Origin: Zeugodacus cucurbitae
Lineage: Eukaryota > Arthropoda > Insecta > Diptera > Tephritidae
Length of the DNA stretch: 64,000 nt
Direction: 5' to 3'
Assembly (NCBI RefSeq): GCF_028554725.1
Contig: NC_071671.1
Location: 43,532,001 to 43,596,000, forward strand
Shown here: in pieces, positions 1 to 10,500 of the stretch
How positions within the stretch are numbered: the first letter of the stretch is position 1
Layout of the letters: each line of letters opens with the position of its first letter
Position numbers and translations under genes: made by a program
The notes under the pieces: model-generated
What the model saw: only the letters and a program-made list of their open reading frames with translations
Database searches by the model: none
What the model was told of the DNA's origin: nothing

Positions 1-222
1 GTAGACGATGGAACGATGAGCTGTACGAGTTATACGACGACATTGACATAGTTCAGCGAATAAAAAGACAGCGGCTACGCTGGCTAGGTCATGTTGTCCG
101 AATGGACGAAAACACTCCAGCTCTGAAAGTGTTCAATGCAGTACCCGCTGGTGGAAGTCGCGAGAGAGGAAGGCCTCCACTCCGTTGGAAAGACCAGGTG
201 GTGAGCGACCTGGTTACACTTG
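1..222 (+). mobile_element. RTE-clade retrotransposon, 3' fragment (copy A)
   Basis: The plus-strand translation gives the typical C-terminal tail of an RTE ORF, with the motifs RLRWLGHVVRMDE, VPAGGSRERGRPPLRWKDQ and a DLVTLG end. It matches the intact RTE copy at 7534-10804. The window edge cuts the left end, and the match stops abruptly after the DLVTLG codons, before the normal ORF end, where unrelated sequence begins. The same broken junction occurs in inverted orientation near 23299, so the two fragments come from one rearranged precursor. It is a dead fragment. Confidence 0.85.
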
Positions 223-455
223 GGAAATATGAATTCTTCTGTTCACCTTATAAAACACAGTTTCATATTTGACTGAATCAATAATTTTCGGGATCATAAT
301 ACAAAAGGTAGGCTTTATTTATGACAGCAAGAATAAGCCGATTTAAGGCAAAAAAAAAAAACTTATTAAGAATTTGAAGATAATTTCATAATGCCACTCT
401 TATAGAAAGCGTCATTGTTATTTGCAAAAAACTGGGACAGTCGATTTTCTGAGTT
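223..455. other. AT-rich spacer, partly shared with 23217-23298
   Basis: The first 70-80 bases, starting GAAATATGAATTCTTCTG, recur in inverted orientation at 23217-23298 next to the other copy of the same RTE fragment. The rest is AT-rich with an A run near 350 and no coding signal. Confidence 0.6.
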
Positions 456-1291
456 TTCGAGTTAGATATAGGGTTATATATATCAAAATGATCAGGGTGA
501 CGAGGCGAGTCTGTCTGTCCGTCCGTCTGTCCGTCGGATAACTTAAAAATTGAGATAGATTGAGTCAGAATTGATTGAGCAAAATCGGACCACTGCTACG
601 CCCACAAAATGGCGAAAACCGGAAACGCATAAAGTGTCATAACTAAGCCATAAAGTAAAATTTGGAATAAAGGATCGCACTAGAAAGGGGCATATTTGGA
701 TGTAATTTTTTTGGAGAAGTGGGCGGGGCTCCGCCCCATAACCGGTTATTTGTATATATCTCGCTAACCAATGAAGCTATATAAACCATACTTTCTGCAG
801 TCGGTCCTCTTACGTACCCCACCACACTACCACACCACACCATGAAAATAGTTGAAATCAGATATTAACCACGCCCACCTCCCATACAAAGGATAGGTTG
901 AAAATTACTAAAAGTGGGTTAACTCACTAAGAAAAAACGTCAGTAACACAAAATTTTACAGAAGAAATTGCAGAAGAAAGCTGCGCTCAGATTTTTTACA
1001 GAAAATGGGCGTGGCATCGACCACTTATTGGTCAAAAACCATATTTTAGGAACTGCTCGACCGGTTCGAATGAAATTAGGAATTATATCGTATTTTCTTG
1101 ACACCCTGATGACACGTGTGGAAAGTGGATGAAATCGGTTCACAACAACGACAACTTCCAATGTAACTCAATATAATTATAGGATTTTTAAATTGTGTCA
1201 AATTGTGTGTTATCTTAATAAAAATATATCAATAAATTGCGAGAGTATAAAATGTTTGGTTGCACCCGAATTTAGCCTTTCCTTACTTGTT
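456..1291 (+). repeat. Interspersed repeat R, copy 1 (5' truncated)
   Basis: This is one of eight copies or fragments in the window of the same non-coding repeat. Landmarks are GAGTTAGATATAGGGTTAT, a CTGTCTGTCCGTCCGT block, several CGCCCAC boxes and the right end GAGAGTATAAAATG...CCTTTCCTTACTTGTT. Better-preserved copies begin with TATACTCTCGCAAC, which pairs with the TTGCGAGAGTATAA near the right end and gives short inverted termini. It has no ORF of its own, and the small ORFs inside it are chance. Confidence 0.85.
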
Positions 1292-1319
1292 CACAAGCAA
1301 TTTGTTCATGTAAAGGAAC

Positions 1320-1600
1320 AGGTAAAACTGAACTATAAGGCTCCCGAAGCTTCTGTCAAGTCATTATCAATATTTGTGGCCTGTCGATGTCCTGACGGAA
1401 CACAAGTCTTCTCCTATTGTTTCAAACTTCTTCTTCTTCTTCTGGTCAATTGTTTACTTCAGGCGGTCTCATTGTTGACATTACAGCTTCGAATTAAGTT
1501 TGGTCGTAGGGGAGTAGCATAAAATAAATTATTATCTGTCAAACCCATCAAACATCATAGTAAAACCTTCCTGACTATTTTTTGTCAATCTATGTATTAT
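1320..1600 (-). pseudogene. mariner transposase fossil, copy 1
   Basis: Read on the minus strand, the sequence keeps recognisable pieces of a mariner transposase: a W.D-like segment, LLPYDQT (usually LLPYGQT) and a decayed block corresponding to the VFHQDNARPH catalytic motif. Frames are broken and stops are frequent. It directly abuts the end of repeat R and is present at the same relative place in the second composite unit. Confidence 0.65.
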
Positions 1601-2095
1601 AATAATACATTCATGTACATACAGTGATTCCCGCCTTCATATTTATGAACTGAGTTTGTTTTATTAAATTTGTGATGTTATTTGTTTTTCTTTTGTTAAT
1701 AAACTATGTTGCCAAATAAATTTATTCAGAAAAGAATCGGTACCGAATGCGAGACAAGAGGCTTTATTCGATTTTTAATTTTCCTAACCGCGGAGGGTTC
1801 GCCTTCTCACTTTAGAAGAAACTTCTGGTAGTCCCAATCAAAGTGTTATTCCCTTAAATAAATTCTCTTCAATTCATATATATATGTCATATTCTACCTG
1901 CGCAACCATTTCACTTTACAACGTTAATACCATTTTTACCTGATAACAAAGGTGAGATCATCAGGTAAATAAACTTGATCACGCCCAAAACAGTTAATGT
2001 TATATTTATATTGTTTCTGTTGCAGTGTTTGTGCAGTTATGTTTTTTTAAACAAACAATAAAATTTTTGTTGTTGTGATTTAACGGAAGCTAACC

Positions 2096-2332
2096 TTAAA
2101 TCATAGATACAATTTCCAGGTATTTAAGCCTTAGGGTTTCTACGGCATCAGCAACCTCATTAGAACTTATACGGCTTTTTACATTCCGTTTGGTAAATAA
2201 TGACAACTTTTTTGAACTTAGAGCAGGTAAATTTATTGCGTTAGAAAAATGATATAAAAACGACAGGGCACAACCGAATAATTCATTTGCATTTAGACTA
2301 GCAATTAGTGAGCATACACGAAGAGCAGACAT
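2096..2332 (-). CDS. Hypothetical 78-aa ORF in composite unit, copy 1
   Basis: An ATG-started minus-strand ORF lies divergently, with its start 15 bases from the start of the 183-aa ORF on the other strand. The product has a hydrophobic N-terminal half and a charged, probably helical C-terminal half (SSNEVADAVETLRLKYLEI). It matches no family I know. The copy at 25139-25375 differs by one residue. The coding call is weak because the ORF is short and the two copies are recent duplicates. It could be the end of a larger decayed gene. Confidence 0.3.
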   Translation of the reverse strand: MSALRVCSLIASLNANELFGCALSFLYHFSNAINLPALSSKKLSLFTKRNVKSRISSNEVADAVETLRLKYLEIVSMI

Positions 2333-2562
2333 CTCCTACAAACAAATATGAACAATTCAGGCTCACCGAACTCCGAACTCCCAGATTACGAAACCATGAT
2401 GGCAGACGAACTTTTATTATCTTCAGACATAGTAGAAAATTGTAGACATCTCCTACAAACAAACATGAGCAATTCAGGTTCACCGAACTCCGAACTCCCA
2501 GATTACGAAACCATGATGGCAGACGAACTTTTATTATCTTCAGACATAGTAGAAATTTGTAG
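2329..2562 (+). repeat. Two tandem 117-bp units inside the 183-aa ORF
   Basis: The 117-bp unit beginning ACATCTCCTACAAACAAA occurs twice in a row (2329-2445 and 2446-2562). Its length is a multiple of three, so it encodes a repeated 39-residue block without changing frame. Confidence 0.9.
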
Positions 2563-2899
2563 ATCTCCGTTATCTCCAGAAACATCGTGCAGTGAAAGCT
2601 CGTACTACTCCGAATCATCAGAGGATGATGAAAGAAATGGGGATTCGCCACATTCCCCCGCACGTCAGCAATTGTTGGAGCCATATGTAACCACACCTAC
2701 TACATCGCATAAGAGCAAGCGAAAAAGACGCTTGAATTTTAATGATCTAACACAGATTTACGATCTGTCGGACATCTCCGAAGAAGAAAGTGAAAGCTAC
2801 GAACCAGCAGCCAAAAGACCACCAAGTGATGATAGATTTACGGCAGAGTGGGTTAACAATTTAGTGCAGCTGTTTCGGTTAAGGAGCACACATGTTTGA
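2348..2899 (+). CDS. Hypothetical acidic 183-aa protein, composite unit copy 1
   Basis: An ATG-to-stop ORF of 183 codons. I do not recognise the family. The N-terminus carries two copies of a 39-residue block containing NSGSPNSELPDYETMMADEL. A Ser/Glu/Asp-rich stretch (SESSEDDER) follows, then a basic cluster (KSKRKRR) that could be a nuclear signal, a second acidic patch (ISEEESES), AAKRP, and a short C-terminus with hydrophobic residues (EWVNNLVQLF). The composition suggests a nuclear acidic regulatory or accessory protein, but this is inference. The second copy is also open but differs at 10 residues, with roughly two replacement changes per silent change, which argues against strong constraint. 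It may be the accessory ORF of an unclassified DNA transposon. Confidence 0.5.
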   Translation: MNNSGSPNSELPDYETMMADELLLSSDIVENCRHLLQTNMSNSGSPNSELPDYETMMADELLLSSDIVEICRSPLSPETSCSESSYYSESSEDDERNGDSPHSPARQQLLEPYVTTPTTSHKSKRKRRLNFNDLTQIYDLSDISEEESESYEPAAKRPPSDDRFTAEWVNNLVQLFRLRSTHV

Positions 2900-3158
2900 A
2901 TTAGTTAGTTAGTATAAGAATAAGTAAATGTGATTTAGGAATAAGACTAGTTATTAAACAATGCTTGTAGACTATTATGTAATAAATAATATGATATTAT
3001 TTTCTAGATTTAAAATTTAAAAACAAAATAAATGACTTTAAATCAACTTAAATTTTTTATTGCGACATATTAGGTAAAGAAAGCAACCAAAAATGTATCA
3101 TCATTTTCTTTTAGAATGACTTCGGCTGTTTGTTTGTTATAAAATCCAAATATGTAAG

Positions 3159-3605
3159 TGACAGACGGCAGCAAAACGAGTTATAAACTCCCATAACTGC
3201 TGATTGGCAATAATATTTCCATTTTGGTAAAATAAAATTTGATAGAAGGCAAATATTGCGGTTGTTAGCCGCACAATTAGTAAAACATTACTAATTATTA
3301 AAAAAATATACATAAATACGTTATTATTAGAACTTCCATTTTAGCAAAAATTAGCTATTTCATTGCATGCGTATGGTTTTGTTTACATTTATTTGAAAAG
3401 CAGCTGTCACTATTGCATATTTTCATTCACAATAGGTTAAAAGCGGCCATGTATAATAATGTTGCCAAAGAAAATGCCACTAACTCCCACTAACTCTCTA
3501 AAAGTTTGAGGATTAAATAGGAGTTAGCAAACGGAGTTAACTGAGATAACTCTCGAATTAACCCCGATTAGAGCAGTTAATCCGAATTAACGCCGCCGTC
3601 TGTCA
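3159..3605. mobile_element. 447-bp inverted-repeat (MITE-like) element, copy 1
   Basis: The ends TGACAGACGGCAGC and GCCGCCGTCTGTCA are inverted repeats. The right subterminal part is dense in GTTAACTC/GTTAATC-type motifs in both orientations (ACTCCCACTAACTCTC, GGAGTTAACTGAGATAACTC). I see no clear target duplication. It may be the right terminus of the larger unit that carries the 183-aa ORF rather than an independent MITE. Confidence 0.5.
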
Positions 3606-3696
3606 GGGGTATTAGAAAGAAATTTCTTTTACCCACTCAAAGAGTTATACTCTTAGCTAAAAATCGATACATCTCCATATTTGTGAAGGTACTTAT

Positions 3697-5555
3697 GTAT
3701 GTGATTGGCGTTCAACCGTTTAGCCGGTTATAGCCGAATCGATGAGAGCGCGCCACTCCTCTCTTTCCTTCGCAGTTCGGCGCCAGTTGGAGATTCCAAG
3801 TGTAACCAGGTCGCTCTCCACCTGGTCCCTCCAACGGAGTGGAGGCCTTCCTCTCTCGCGACTTCCACCAGCGGGAACACTTTCAGAGCTGGAGTGTTTT
3901 CGTCCATTCGGACAACATGACCTAGCCAGTGTAGTCGCTGTCTTTTTATTCGCTGAACTATGTCAATGTCGTCGTATTACTCGTACAGCTCATCGTTCCA
4001 TCGTCTGCGGTATTCGCCGTTGCCAATGTTCTGAGGTCCGTAAATCTTGCGCACTATTTTCCTCTCGAAATCTCCTAATGTCGTCTCATCTGATGTTGAC
4101 ATCGTCCAAGCTTCTGCACCATAAAGCAGGACGGAAATGATAAGCGACTTGTAGAGTTTGATTTTGGTACGTCGAGAGAGGACTTTACTGTTCAATTGCC
4201 TACTCAGTCCAAAGTAGCACCTGTTGGCAAGAATTATTCTGCGCTGGATTTCGAGGCTAACATTGTTGGTGTTGTTGATACTGGTTCCCAGGTATACGAA
4301 ATTATCTACCACCTCAAAGTTATGACTGTCAACAGTGACGTGGGAGCCAAGACGCGAGTGCGCCGACTGTTTGCTTGATGACAGGAGATATTTCGTCTTG
4401 TCCTCATTCACCTCCAGACCCATTCGCTTCGCCTCCATGCGGGAAAAAGCAGAACAAACGGCGCGGTTGTTTCTTCCAATGATATCAATATCATCGGCGT
4501 ACGCCAGCAGCTGTACACTCTTGTAGAAGATTTTACCTTCTTTATTTAGATCTGCAGCTCGTATTTTCGGCCTATTTCTTTTTTTTATCTGCAGATGCGT
4601 CTCGCTTCCCTCTTCAGTTCTCGGTATCTATCCCATCCCGCACGTGTTGTGGTCGTTTGCAACGTTGCGAGGTAGGCAGTCTGTTTTCTCTCCGCTTTGA
4701 GACGGCATTCCTCATCGTACCAGCTGTTTTTTTGACTTTTACGAAAGCCAATGGTTTCGGTTGCAGCGGTACGCAGTGCGTTTGAGATGCCGTCCCACAG
4801 TTCCCTTATACCGAGAGTGAGTGTTCTCAGAAAGCAGGAGTGCAAGTCGAGTAGAGTATTTCGTGGCTGTCTGTTGCGTTTGCGGCTTTTCGACGTCGAA
4901 CCTTCCATGTGTTTGTTGACGGGCGTTCTTTACTGCACAGAGGCGGGTGCGTATCTTCGCTGCAACCAGATAATGGTCCGAGTCTATATTTGGTCCTCGG
5001 AGCGTACGCACGTCTAAAACACTGGTTTTGATTTGGTTACGCGTGTTTCGATCAGGAGACAGCCAAGTAGCTTGATGTATTTTCTTATGCTGGAATCTGG
5101 TACTACAGACGACCACATTTCGGGCCCCAGTGAAGTCGATCAGACTCAGGCCGTTTGGCGATGTTTCGTCATGGAGGCTGAATTTTCCGACTGTTGTGCC
5201 AAAGACACCTTCTTTACCCACCCTGGCGTTAAAATTTGGGGCGTGGGCGCAAATAAGCGATATGTTGATGAACCTCGCTTTTATGCGGATTGTGGCTAGA
5301 CGTTCACCCACCGGGGTGAATGCCAGGACTCGGCGACGGAGTCTCTCTCCCACCACAAATACAAGACCAAATTTGCGCTCCTTTATATGGCCGCTGTAGT
5401 AGATGTCACAAGGACCCACCTTCTTCCGTCCTTGTCCCGTCCATCGCACTTCTTGGATGGCGGTGATGTCAGCCTTTAGTCGTATAAGGACATCAACCAG
5501 CTGGGCAGAGGCACCTTCCCAATTAAGGGTCCGGACATTCCGGGTGCATGCCCTA
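3697..5555 (-). mobile_element. RTE-clade retrotransposon, truncated and deleted (copy B)
   Basis: Read on the minus strand, this is an RTE copy. The 5' end is missing up to about codon 20 of the ORF, and the sequence runs through the APE endonuclease region (EMRWTGQGRKKVGPCDIYY, IDSDHYLVAAKIRT). It then jumps near 4560 over about 1 kb that would hold most of the reverse transcriptase fingers and palm. It resumes at the YADD region and continues to the 3' end near 3697. Frameshifts split it into several open pieces (5449-4739, 4908-4585, 4438-3977). It is non-functional. Confidence 0.9.
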
Positions 5556-5566
5556 AATACTTACTT

Positions 5567-6028
5567 TGTCTGCCCACGAGTTCTTATGCTTTAAATAATA
5601 GTTCGACAGACCTTTGATTTTTTAAAAAGTAAGTTAATTTTTAATTCGATTAGTTTCTGGTTTATACGTTGTTTATATAGTTTGAATTTTGGTTTACATT
5701 TTACTTTAATTTATAAGTTCACTTTAATCCACTTTTCTAATTCGGTACGATTTTAAATTTATTTAAACGATGGTTGTTCTCGGGGGGAACTCGGCGGGAT
5801 ACTCACTCACGTTGATCGATGCTGCGACGGGACGGAAATCTCGATGAAAAAAAGGGGTGTTTTCTTCGCGTGAGGATCCTTTTAAAGTTTGTTGCGTGGT
5901 GAATATGCGTGGGTGGTGTGATGTATTTGATGATTGTATTGTGGATTTAGTTGGTGGATGGTATGGTGAGTATGCTAGAATAGACTGTATGGATGCCACA
6001 TGATCACTTGTTCTAACTCATGTGAATA
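5567..6028 (-). repeat. 3' LTR of the outer BEL/Pao element
   Basis: On the minus strand a purine-rich tract (AGGGGGGCCGGGA) is followed by TATTCACATGAG, as expected for a polypurine tract and the start of a 3' LTR. The stretch is non-coding and ends at CAGACA, giving about 460 bp. There is no partner LTR in the window because the 5' part of the element is missing beyond 23216, so the boundaries rest on the tract and the terminal sequence only. Confidence 0.6.
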
Positions 6029-6042
6029 TCCCGGCCCCCCTA
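6029..6042 (-). promoter_or_regulatory. Polypurine tract of the outer BEL/Pao element
   Basis: A G-rich tract in the element's sense (minus) strand lies immediately upstream of the putative 3' LTR. This is where plus-strand DNA synthesis would be primed. Confidence 0.55.
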
Positions 6043-6258
6043 GGCGAATTAATTGCCTAGAAGACGCTACAACTGTTGTAATGTGTCGACGACGGCGCTC
6101 AATCCCGTTGAGCGTCTATGTTGCCGATGACGAGGAGGCCCATATGACATCGGAAGTGGCCGAGAACATGATTAATAGATTGGCTTATTACGATGAACTG
6201 GAACTCTTCGCTGCTGGGCAAATTCGTTCTTTGGTCTGCGCCTAATGCTCGAGGGAAT

Positions 6259-6552
6259 CTAAGATGTGTTAGCTCGTCTAGGGAAGCAATGGAATAGTGT
6301 ATGATGTGGCCTTTGGCAGTACTGACATGAGCCGTCGATGAGACACTCGATAGTGGCGTGAGTGTCTTCCAGGCAATTCATGCAATGACCGTGTGCTCTG
6401 GCAATCTGCTGCCGTTGCGTGGGCTTCATGCTCTTAAAGATTGAGTATCTCTTCAATGCGTGGGTTCGATGGCACAAACTGCATCGGGAAGGTCCCAGTT
6501 CGATAAATGGCTGCTCTTCATTGGTATCCACTGCTACTGTGGCTGACGACAT
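6259..6552 (-). CDS. CCHC-type zinc-knuckle ORF downstream of pol, outer BEL element
   Basis: A 97-codon ATG-started ORF with a row of cysteine and histidine motifs: CSLCHRTHALKRY, HCMNCLEDTHATIEC and CQYCQRPHHTLFHC. This pattern is normally found between gag and protease in BEL/Pao polyproteins. Here it lies after the end of pol and before the 3' LTR, where other BEL elements may carry env. It may be a genuine extra ORF, for example a nucleic-acid-binding protein, or a displaced gag remnant. The reading frame is open although the flanking pol is broken. Confidence 0.6.
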   Translation of the reverse strand: MSSATVAVDTNEEQPFIELGPSRCSLCHRTHALKRYSIFKSMKPTQRQQIARAHGHCMNCLEDTHATIECLIDGSCQYCQRPHHTLFHCFPRRANTS

Positions 6553-6872
6553 TACGGATGTGCTGGTATGAATGGGTTGGCTGGACGTCCTCGTTCCTCT
6601 TTGAGTTCTTGGAGCGGCCTTGGGGCGTTAACAGTGGACCTCACTATTTTTGGAGTATTAGCGATATCTTCTCCGTCCATTTCTATGGGAATAAGGATAT
6701 ATGTTAAAAACGTGGTTTCGTTCTTAATTTTGGTTATGATATTTGTTTGTAGTTATTAGTATATCATACATAGTCCTATTTACATATTTTCATTCAGTTT
6801 TATTTGCATTTAATTTCGTCGGTTTACTTCCGATTACGGTTTTGAGTTACACGAGTATATTAGCTTTTGAGT

Positions 6873-7176
6873 TTATTTATGCGCTTGATTTCGCGGTTTT
6901 GGTGTTATCGGTTCTTCAGTGTTAGGAAGAAAACACAATTTAACGAGTGGTCGCGTTAATATGCCGGCTTGCGTTCTTACATCGACTACTCTTATGTGAC
7001 CATCTGATCCTCGGTGAACCTTTTCAATGCGGCCTAATCGCCATTCCTTTGGAGGAAGGCATTCGCCCTGTATGATGACGCATTCTCCTGCATTGGGTTC
7101 CTTTTGAGTTGTTTTCCATCGATATCTCTTATGGAGATCCTTGAGATAATCCTCCTTCCACCTGTGGCTGAATTCG
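6873..7176 (-). pseudogene. BEL/Pao integrase C-terminus, outer element (left half)
   Basis: The minus-strand frame is open from the Jockey insertion point to a TAA at 6873-6875. It encodes the post-integrase domain typical of BEL/Pao pol, with FSHRWKEDYLKDLHKRYRW, PPKEWRLGRIEKVHRGSDG and VDVRTQAGILTRP. The upstream part continues at 22662-23216 across the 15.5-kb nested insertion, and the frame joins exactly through the target duplication. Confidence 0.9.
7165..7176. repeat. Target-site duplication of the Jockey insertion (left)
   Basis: TGGCTGAATTCG immediately left of the poly(T) tract is repeated at 22650-22661 at the other end of the Jockey element. Confidence 0.92.
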
Positions 7177-7357
7177 TTTTTTTTTTTTTTTTTGTATACA
7201 TATTTCTTTATTTATTGAATCTGCTTTGTTTAAAGCCTAACAATAAGTAATAAAATCTTAAATCTATTTACATTTAAAAAACTCAGGTATGTGGTTGAGC
7301 TGTTTTGGTAGAACGCTGCTCTCTAATAGGCTGGTAGATCTCTCCTTTTTAAACGTG
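7177..7357 (-). CDS. Jockey ORF2 last codons, 3' UTR and poly(A) tail
   Basis: On the minus strand, the last codons of ORF2 (RLKRRDLPAY, then TAG at 7323-7325) continue in frame from 18897 across the BEL insertion. About 130 bp of 3' UTR with an AATAAATAAAG-type polyadenylation signal and an A tail follow. Confidence 0.85.
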
Positions 7358-7533
7358 TATTAAGACTAGCTGTGTCAAATATTTCTTACCGCTGGTGGGG
7401 GAAAATAAGTGATAGTCTAGCCTTATTGAGAAATTATTTCATTCTAGTTTTATTTTGGTTTTTTACTTACTTATATACAAATTTTAGAATTATCTTAAGA
7501 ACTAATTATATGTGTATGTGTGTATGTCTATAT

Positions 7534-10500
7534 ATGGAGGATGGAGTCATATGTAGAAGTTCACGTAAGTGAGGAAAGTTTCTGACTGCCATTCACTTGG
7601 GAGTGGCCAGGAACGATTCTTTTACATGTGGCTCAAGCAGCTCACAACTTCCGGTCTTAGACCAAGTATCCTCTGGGTAGTCAACAGACATCCGTCTGGA
7701 AGCGAGCTAAAGTGAGAAGGCGAATCCCGCTTATGCGGTTGTGCGTAGGGCTTGGGACCCACCACATAAAAACGAATAACCAGTGAATAAGAAACACAGG
7801 CCTCGGATGAGAAACCCCCCTTTTGATGACGACCACGGCAAACGTATAAAGGACTATGATTTAAGGGCATGCACCTGGAATGTCCGGACCCTTAATTGGG
7901 AAGGTGCCTCTGCCCAGCTGGTTGATGTCCTCGTAAGAGTAAAGGCTGACATCACCGCAATCCAAGAAATGCGATGGACGGGACAAGGACGGAAGAAGGT
8001 GGGTCCTTGTGACATCTACTACAGCGGCCATATAAAGGAGCGCAAATTCGGTGTGGGATTCGTGGTGGGAGAGAGACTCCGTCGTCGAGTCCTGGCATTC
8101 ACCCCGGTGGATGAACGTCTAGCCACAATCCGCATCAAAGCGAGGTTCTTCAACATATCGCTGATTTGCGCCCACGCCCCGACGGAAGAGAAGGACGAAG
8201 TGACCAAAGATACCTTCTATGAGCGCCTAGAACGTACCTATGAGCGCTGCCCCCGCCACGATGTCAAAATCGTGCTTGGCGATTTCAACGCTAGGGTGGG
8301 TAAAGAAGGTGTCTTTGGCACAACAGTCGGAAAATTCAGCCTCCATGACGAAACATCACCAAACGGTCTGAGGCTGATCGACTTCGCCGGGGCCCGAAAT
8401 ATGGTCATCTGTAGCACTAGATTCCAGCATAAGAAAATCCATCAAGCTACTTGGCTGTCCCCGGATCGAATCACTCGCAACCAGATCGATCATGTTGTGA
8501 TAGATGGACGACATGTCTCCAGTGTTTTTGATGTGCGTACGCTTCGTGGTCCCAACATCGACTCAGACCACTATCTTGTAGCAGCTAAGATACGCACCCG
8601 CCTCTGTGTAGAAAAGCGCACACGTCAACAAACACAAGGAAGGTTCGACATCGAGAAGCTGCAATCACAACCGACAGCCGAACGATTTTCTACTCGACTT
8701 GCACTCCTGCTCTCTGAGAGCACTCATCAGCATCTCGGTATAAGGGAGCTGTGGGACGGCATATCAAACTCCTTACGTACAGCTGCAACCGAAACCATTG
8801 GCTTTCGGAAAAGCCAAAAAAACAGCTGGTATGATGAGGATTGTCGTCTCGCAGTGGAGAGAAAACAGACTGCCTACCTCGCAATGTTGCGATCGACCGC
8901 AACACGAGCGGGATGGGAAAGATACCGAGAGCTGAAGAGGGAAGCGAGACGCATTTGCAGAAAAAGAAAGAAAGAGGCAGAAATGCGTGAGTATGAAGAG
9001 CTTGACAAGCTGGCCGACAGGGGTAATGCTCGAAAATTTTACGAAAAGATCCGGCGACTAACTGAAGGTTTCAAGACCGGAGCACACTCCTGTAGGACCC
9101 CCAGCGGTGATCTAGTGGTTGATGACCAGAGTATACTGTGTTTGTGGAGGGAACACTTCTCCAGCCTGCTGAATGGCAGTGAAAGTACAACACCAGGAGA
9201 TGGCGAACCCGATTCCCCAATCGACGACGATGGAACAGATGTTCCATTGCCCGACCGTGAAGAAATTAGAATAGCAATTACCCGCTTGAAGAACAACAAG
9301 GCGGCGGGGGCCGATGGATTGCCGGCCGAGCTATTCAAACACGGCGGCGAAGAGCTGATAAGGTGCATGCATCAGCTTCTTTGCGAAATATGGTCGGAAG
9401 AAAGCATGCCCGACGATTGGAATCTCAGTGTACTCTGCCCAATCCACAAAAAGGGAGACCCCACAATCTGCGCCAACTATCGTGGGATAAGCCTCCTTAA
9501 CATCGCTTATAAGGTTCTATCGAGCGTACTGTGTGAAAGACTAAAGCCCACCGTCAACAAACTGATTGGACCTTATCAGTGTGGCTTTAGACCTGGAAAA
9601 TCAACAACTGACCAGATATTCACCATGCGCCAAATCTTGGAGAAGACCCGTGAAAAAAGGATCGACACACACCATCTATTTGTCGACTTTAAAGCTGCTT
9701 TCGACAGCACGAAAAGGAGCTGCCTTTATGCCGCGATGTCTGAATTTGGTATCCCCGCAAAACTAATACGGCTGTGTAAGTTGACGTTGAGCAACACCAA
9801 AAGCTCCGTCAGGATCGGGAAGGACCTCTCCGAGCCGTTCGATACCAAACGAGGTTTCAGACAAGGTGACTCGCTATCGTGCGACTTCTTTAACTTGATG
9901 CTGGAGAAAATTATAAGAGCTGCAGAGCTAAATAGAGAAGGTACAATCTTCTACAAGAGTGTACAGCTCCTGGCGTACGCCGATGATATTGATATCATCG
10001 GAAACAACACCCGCGCCGTTAGTTCTGCTTTTTCCCGCCTGGATAAGGAAGCGAAGCGAATGGGTCTGGTGGTGAACGAGGACAAGACGAAATATCTCCT
10101 GTCATCAAACAAACAGTCAGCGCATTCGCGTCTTGGCTCCCACGTCACTGTTGACAGTCATAACTTTGAAGTTGTAGATAATTTCGTATACCTGGGAACC
10201 AGCATCAACAACACGAACAATGTCAGCCTCGAAATCCAGCGCAGAATAACTCTTGCCAACAGGTGCTACTATGGACTGAGTAGGCAATTGGAAAGTAAAG
10301 TCCTCTCTCGACGAACAAAAACTAAACTCTACAAGTCCCTCATCATTCCCGTCCTACTTTATGGTGCAGAAGCGTGGACGGTGTCAACATCCGATGAGAC
10401 GGCACTAGGAGTTTTCGAGAGAAAGGTTTTGCGGAAGATTTACGGTCCCTTAAACATTGGCAACGGCGAATACCGCAGAAGATGGAATGATGAGCTGTAT

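Larger units (their letters stand above)
841..3690 (+). repeat. Composite duplicated unit, copy 1
   Basis: This stretch is repeated in direct orientation at 23648-26765 with high identity. Both copies hold, in the same order, the right part of repeat R, a mariner fossil, a 78-aa minus-strand ORF, a 183-aa plus-strand ORF and a 447-bp inverted-repeat element. Copy 2 has about 270 extra bases of repeat R that copy 1 lacks. The right edge runs into an RTE copy at 3697. It is either a segmental duplication or a composite mobile unit. Confidence 0.9.

Noticed and set aside
1193..1522. Plus-strand 109-codon ORF (and 24308-24562)
   Set aside because: It spans the end of repeat R and the antisense strand of a mariner fossil, so it is chance.
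2298..2696. 132-codon minus-strand ORF (and its copy at 25341-25739) with an internal repeat
   Set aside because: It is the antisense shadow of the 183-aa ORF. Its internal repeat only mirrors the 117-bp tandem units on the other strand.
6000..6245. 81-codon plus-strand ORF
   Set aside because: Antisense to the outer BEL 3' end and polypurine tract, with no domain.
7177..7193. T run considered as a simple homopolymer
   Set aside because: It is the poly(A) tail of the minus-strand Jockey element, bounded by its target duplication.
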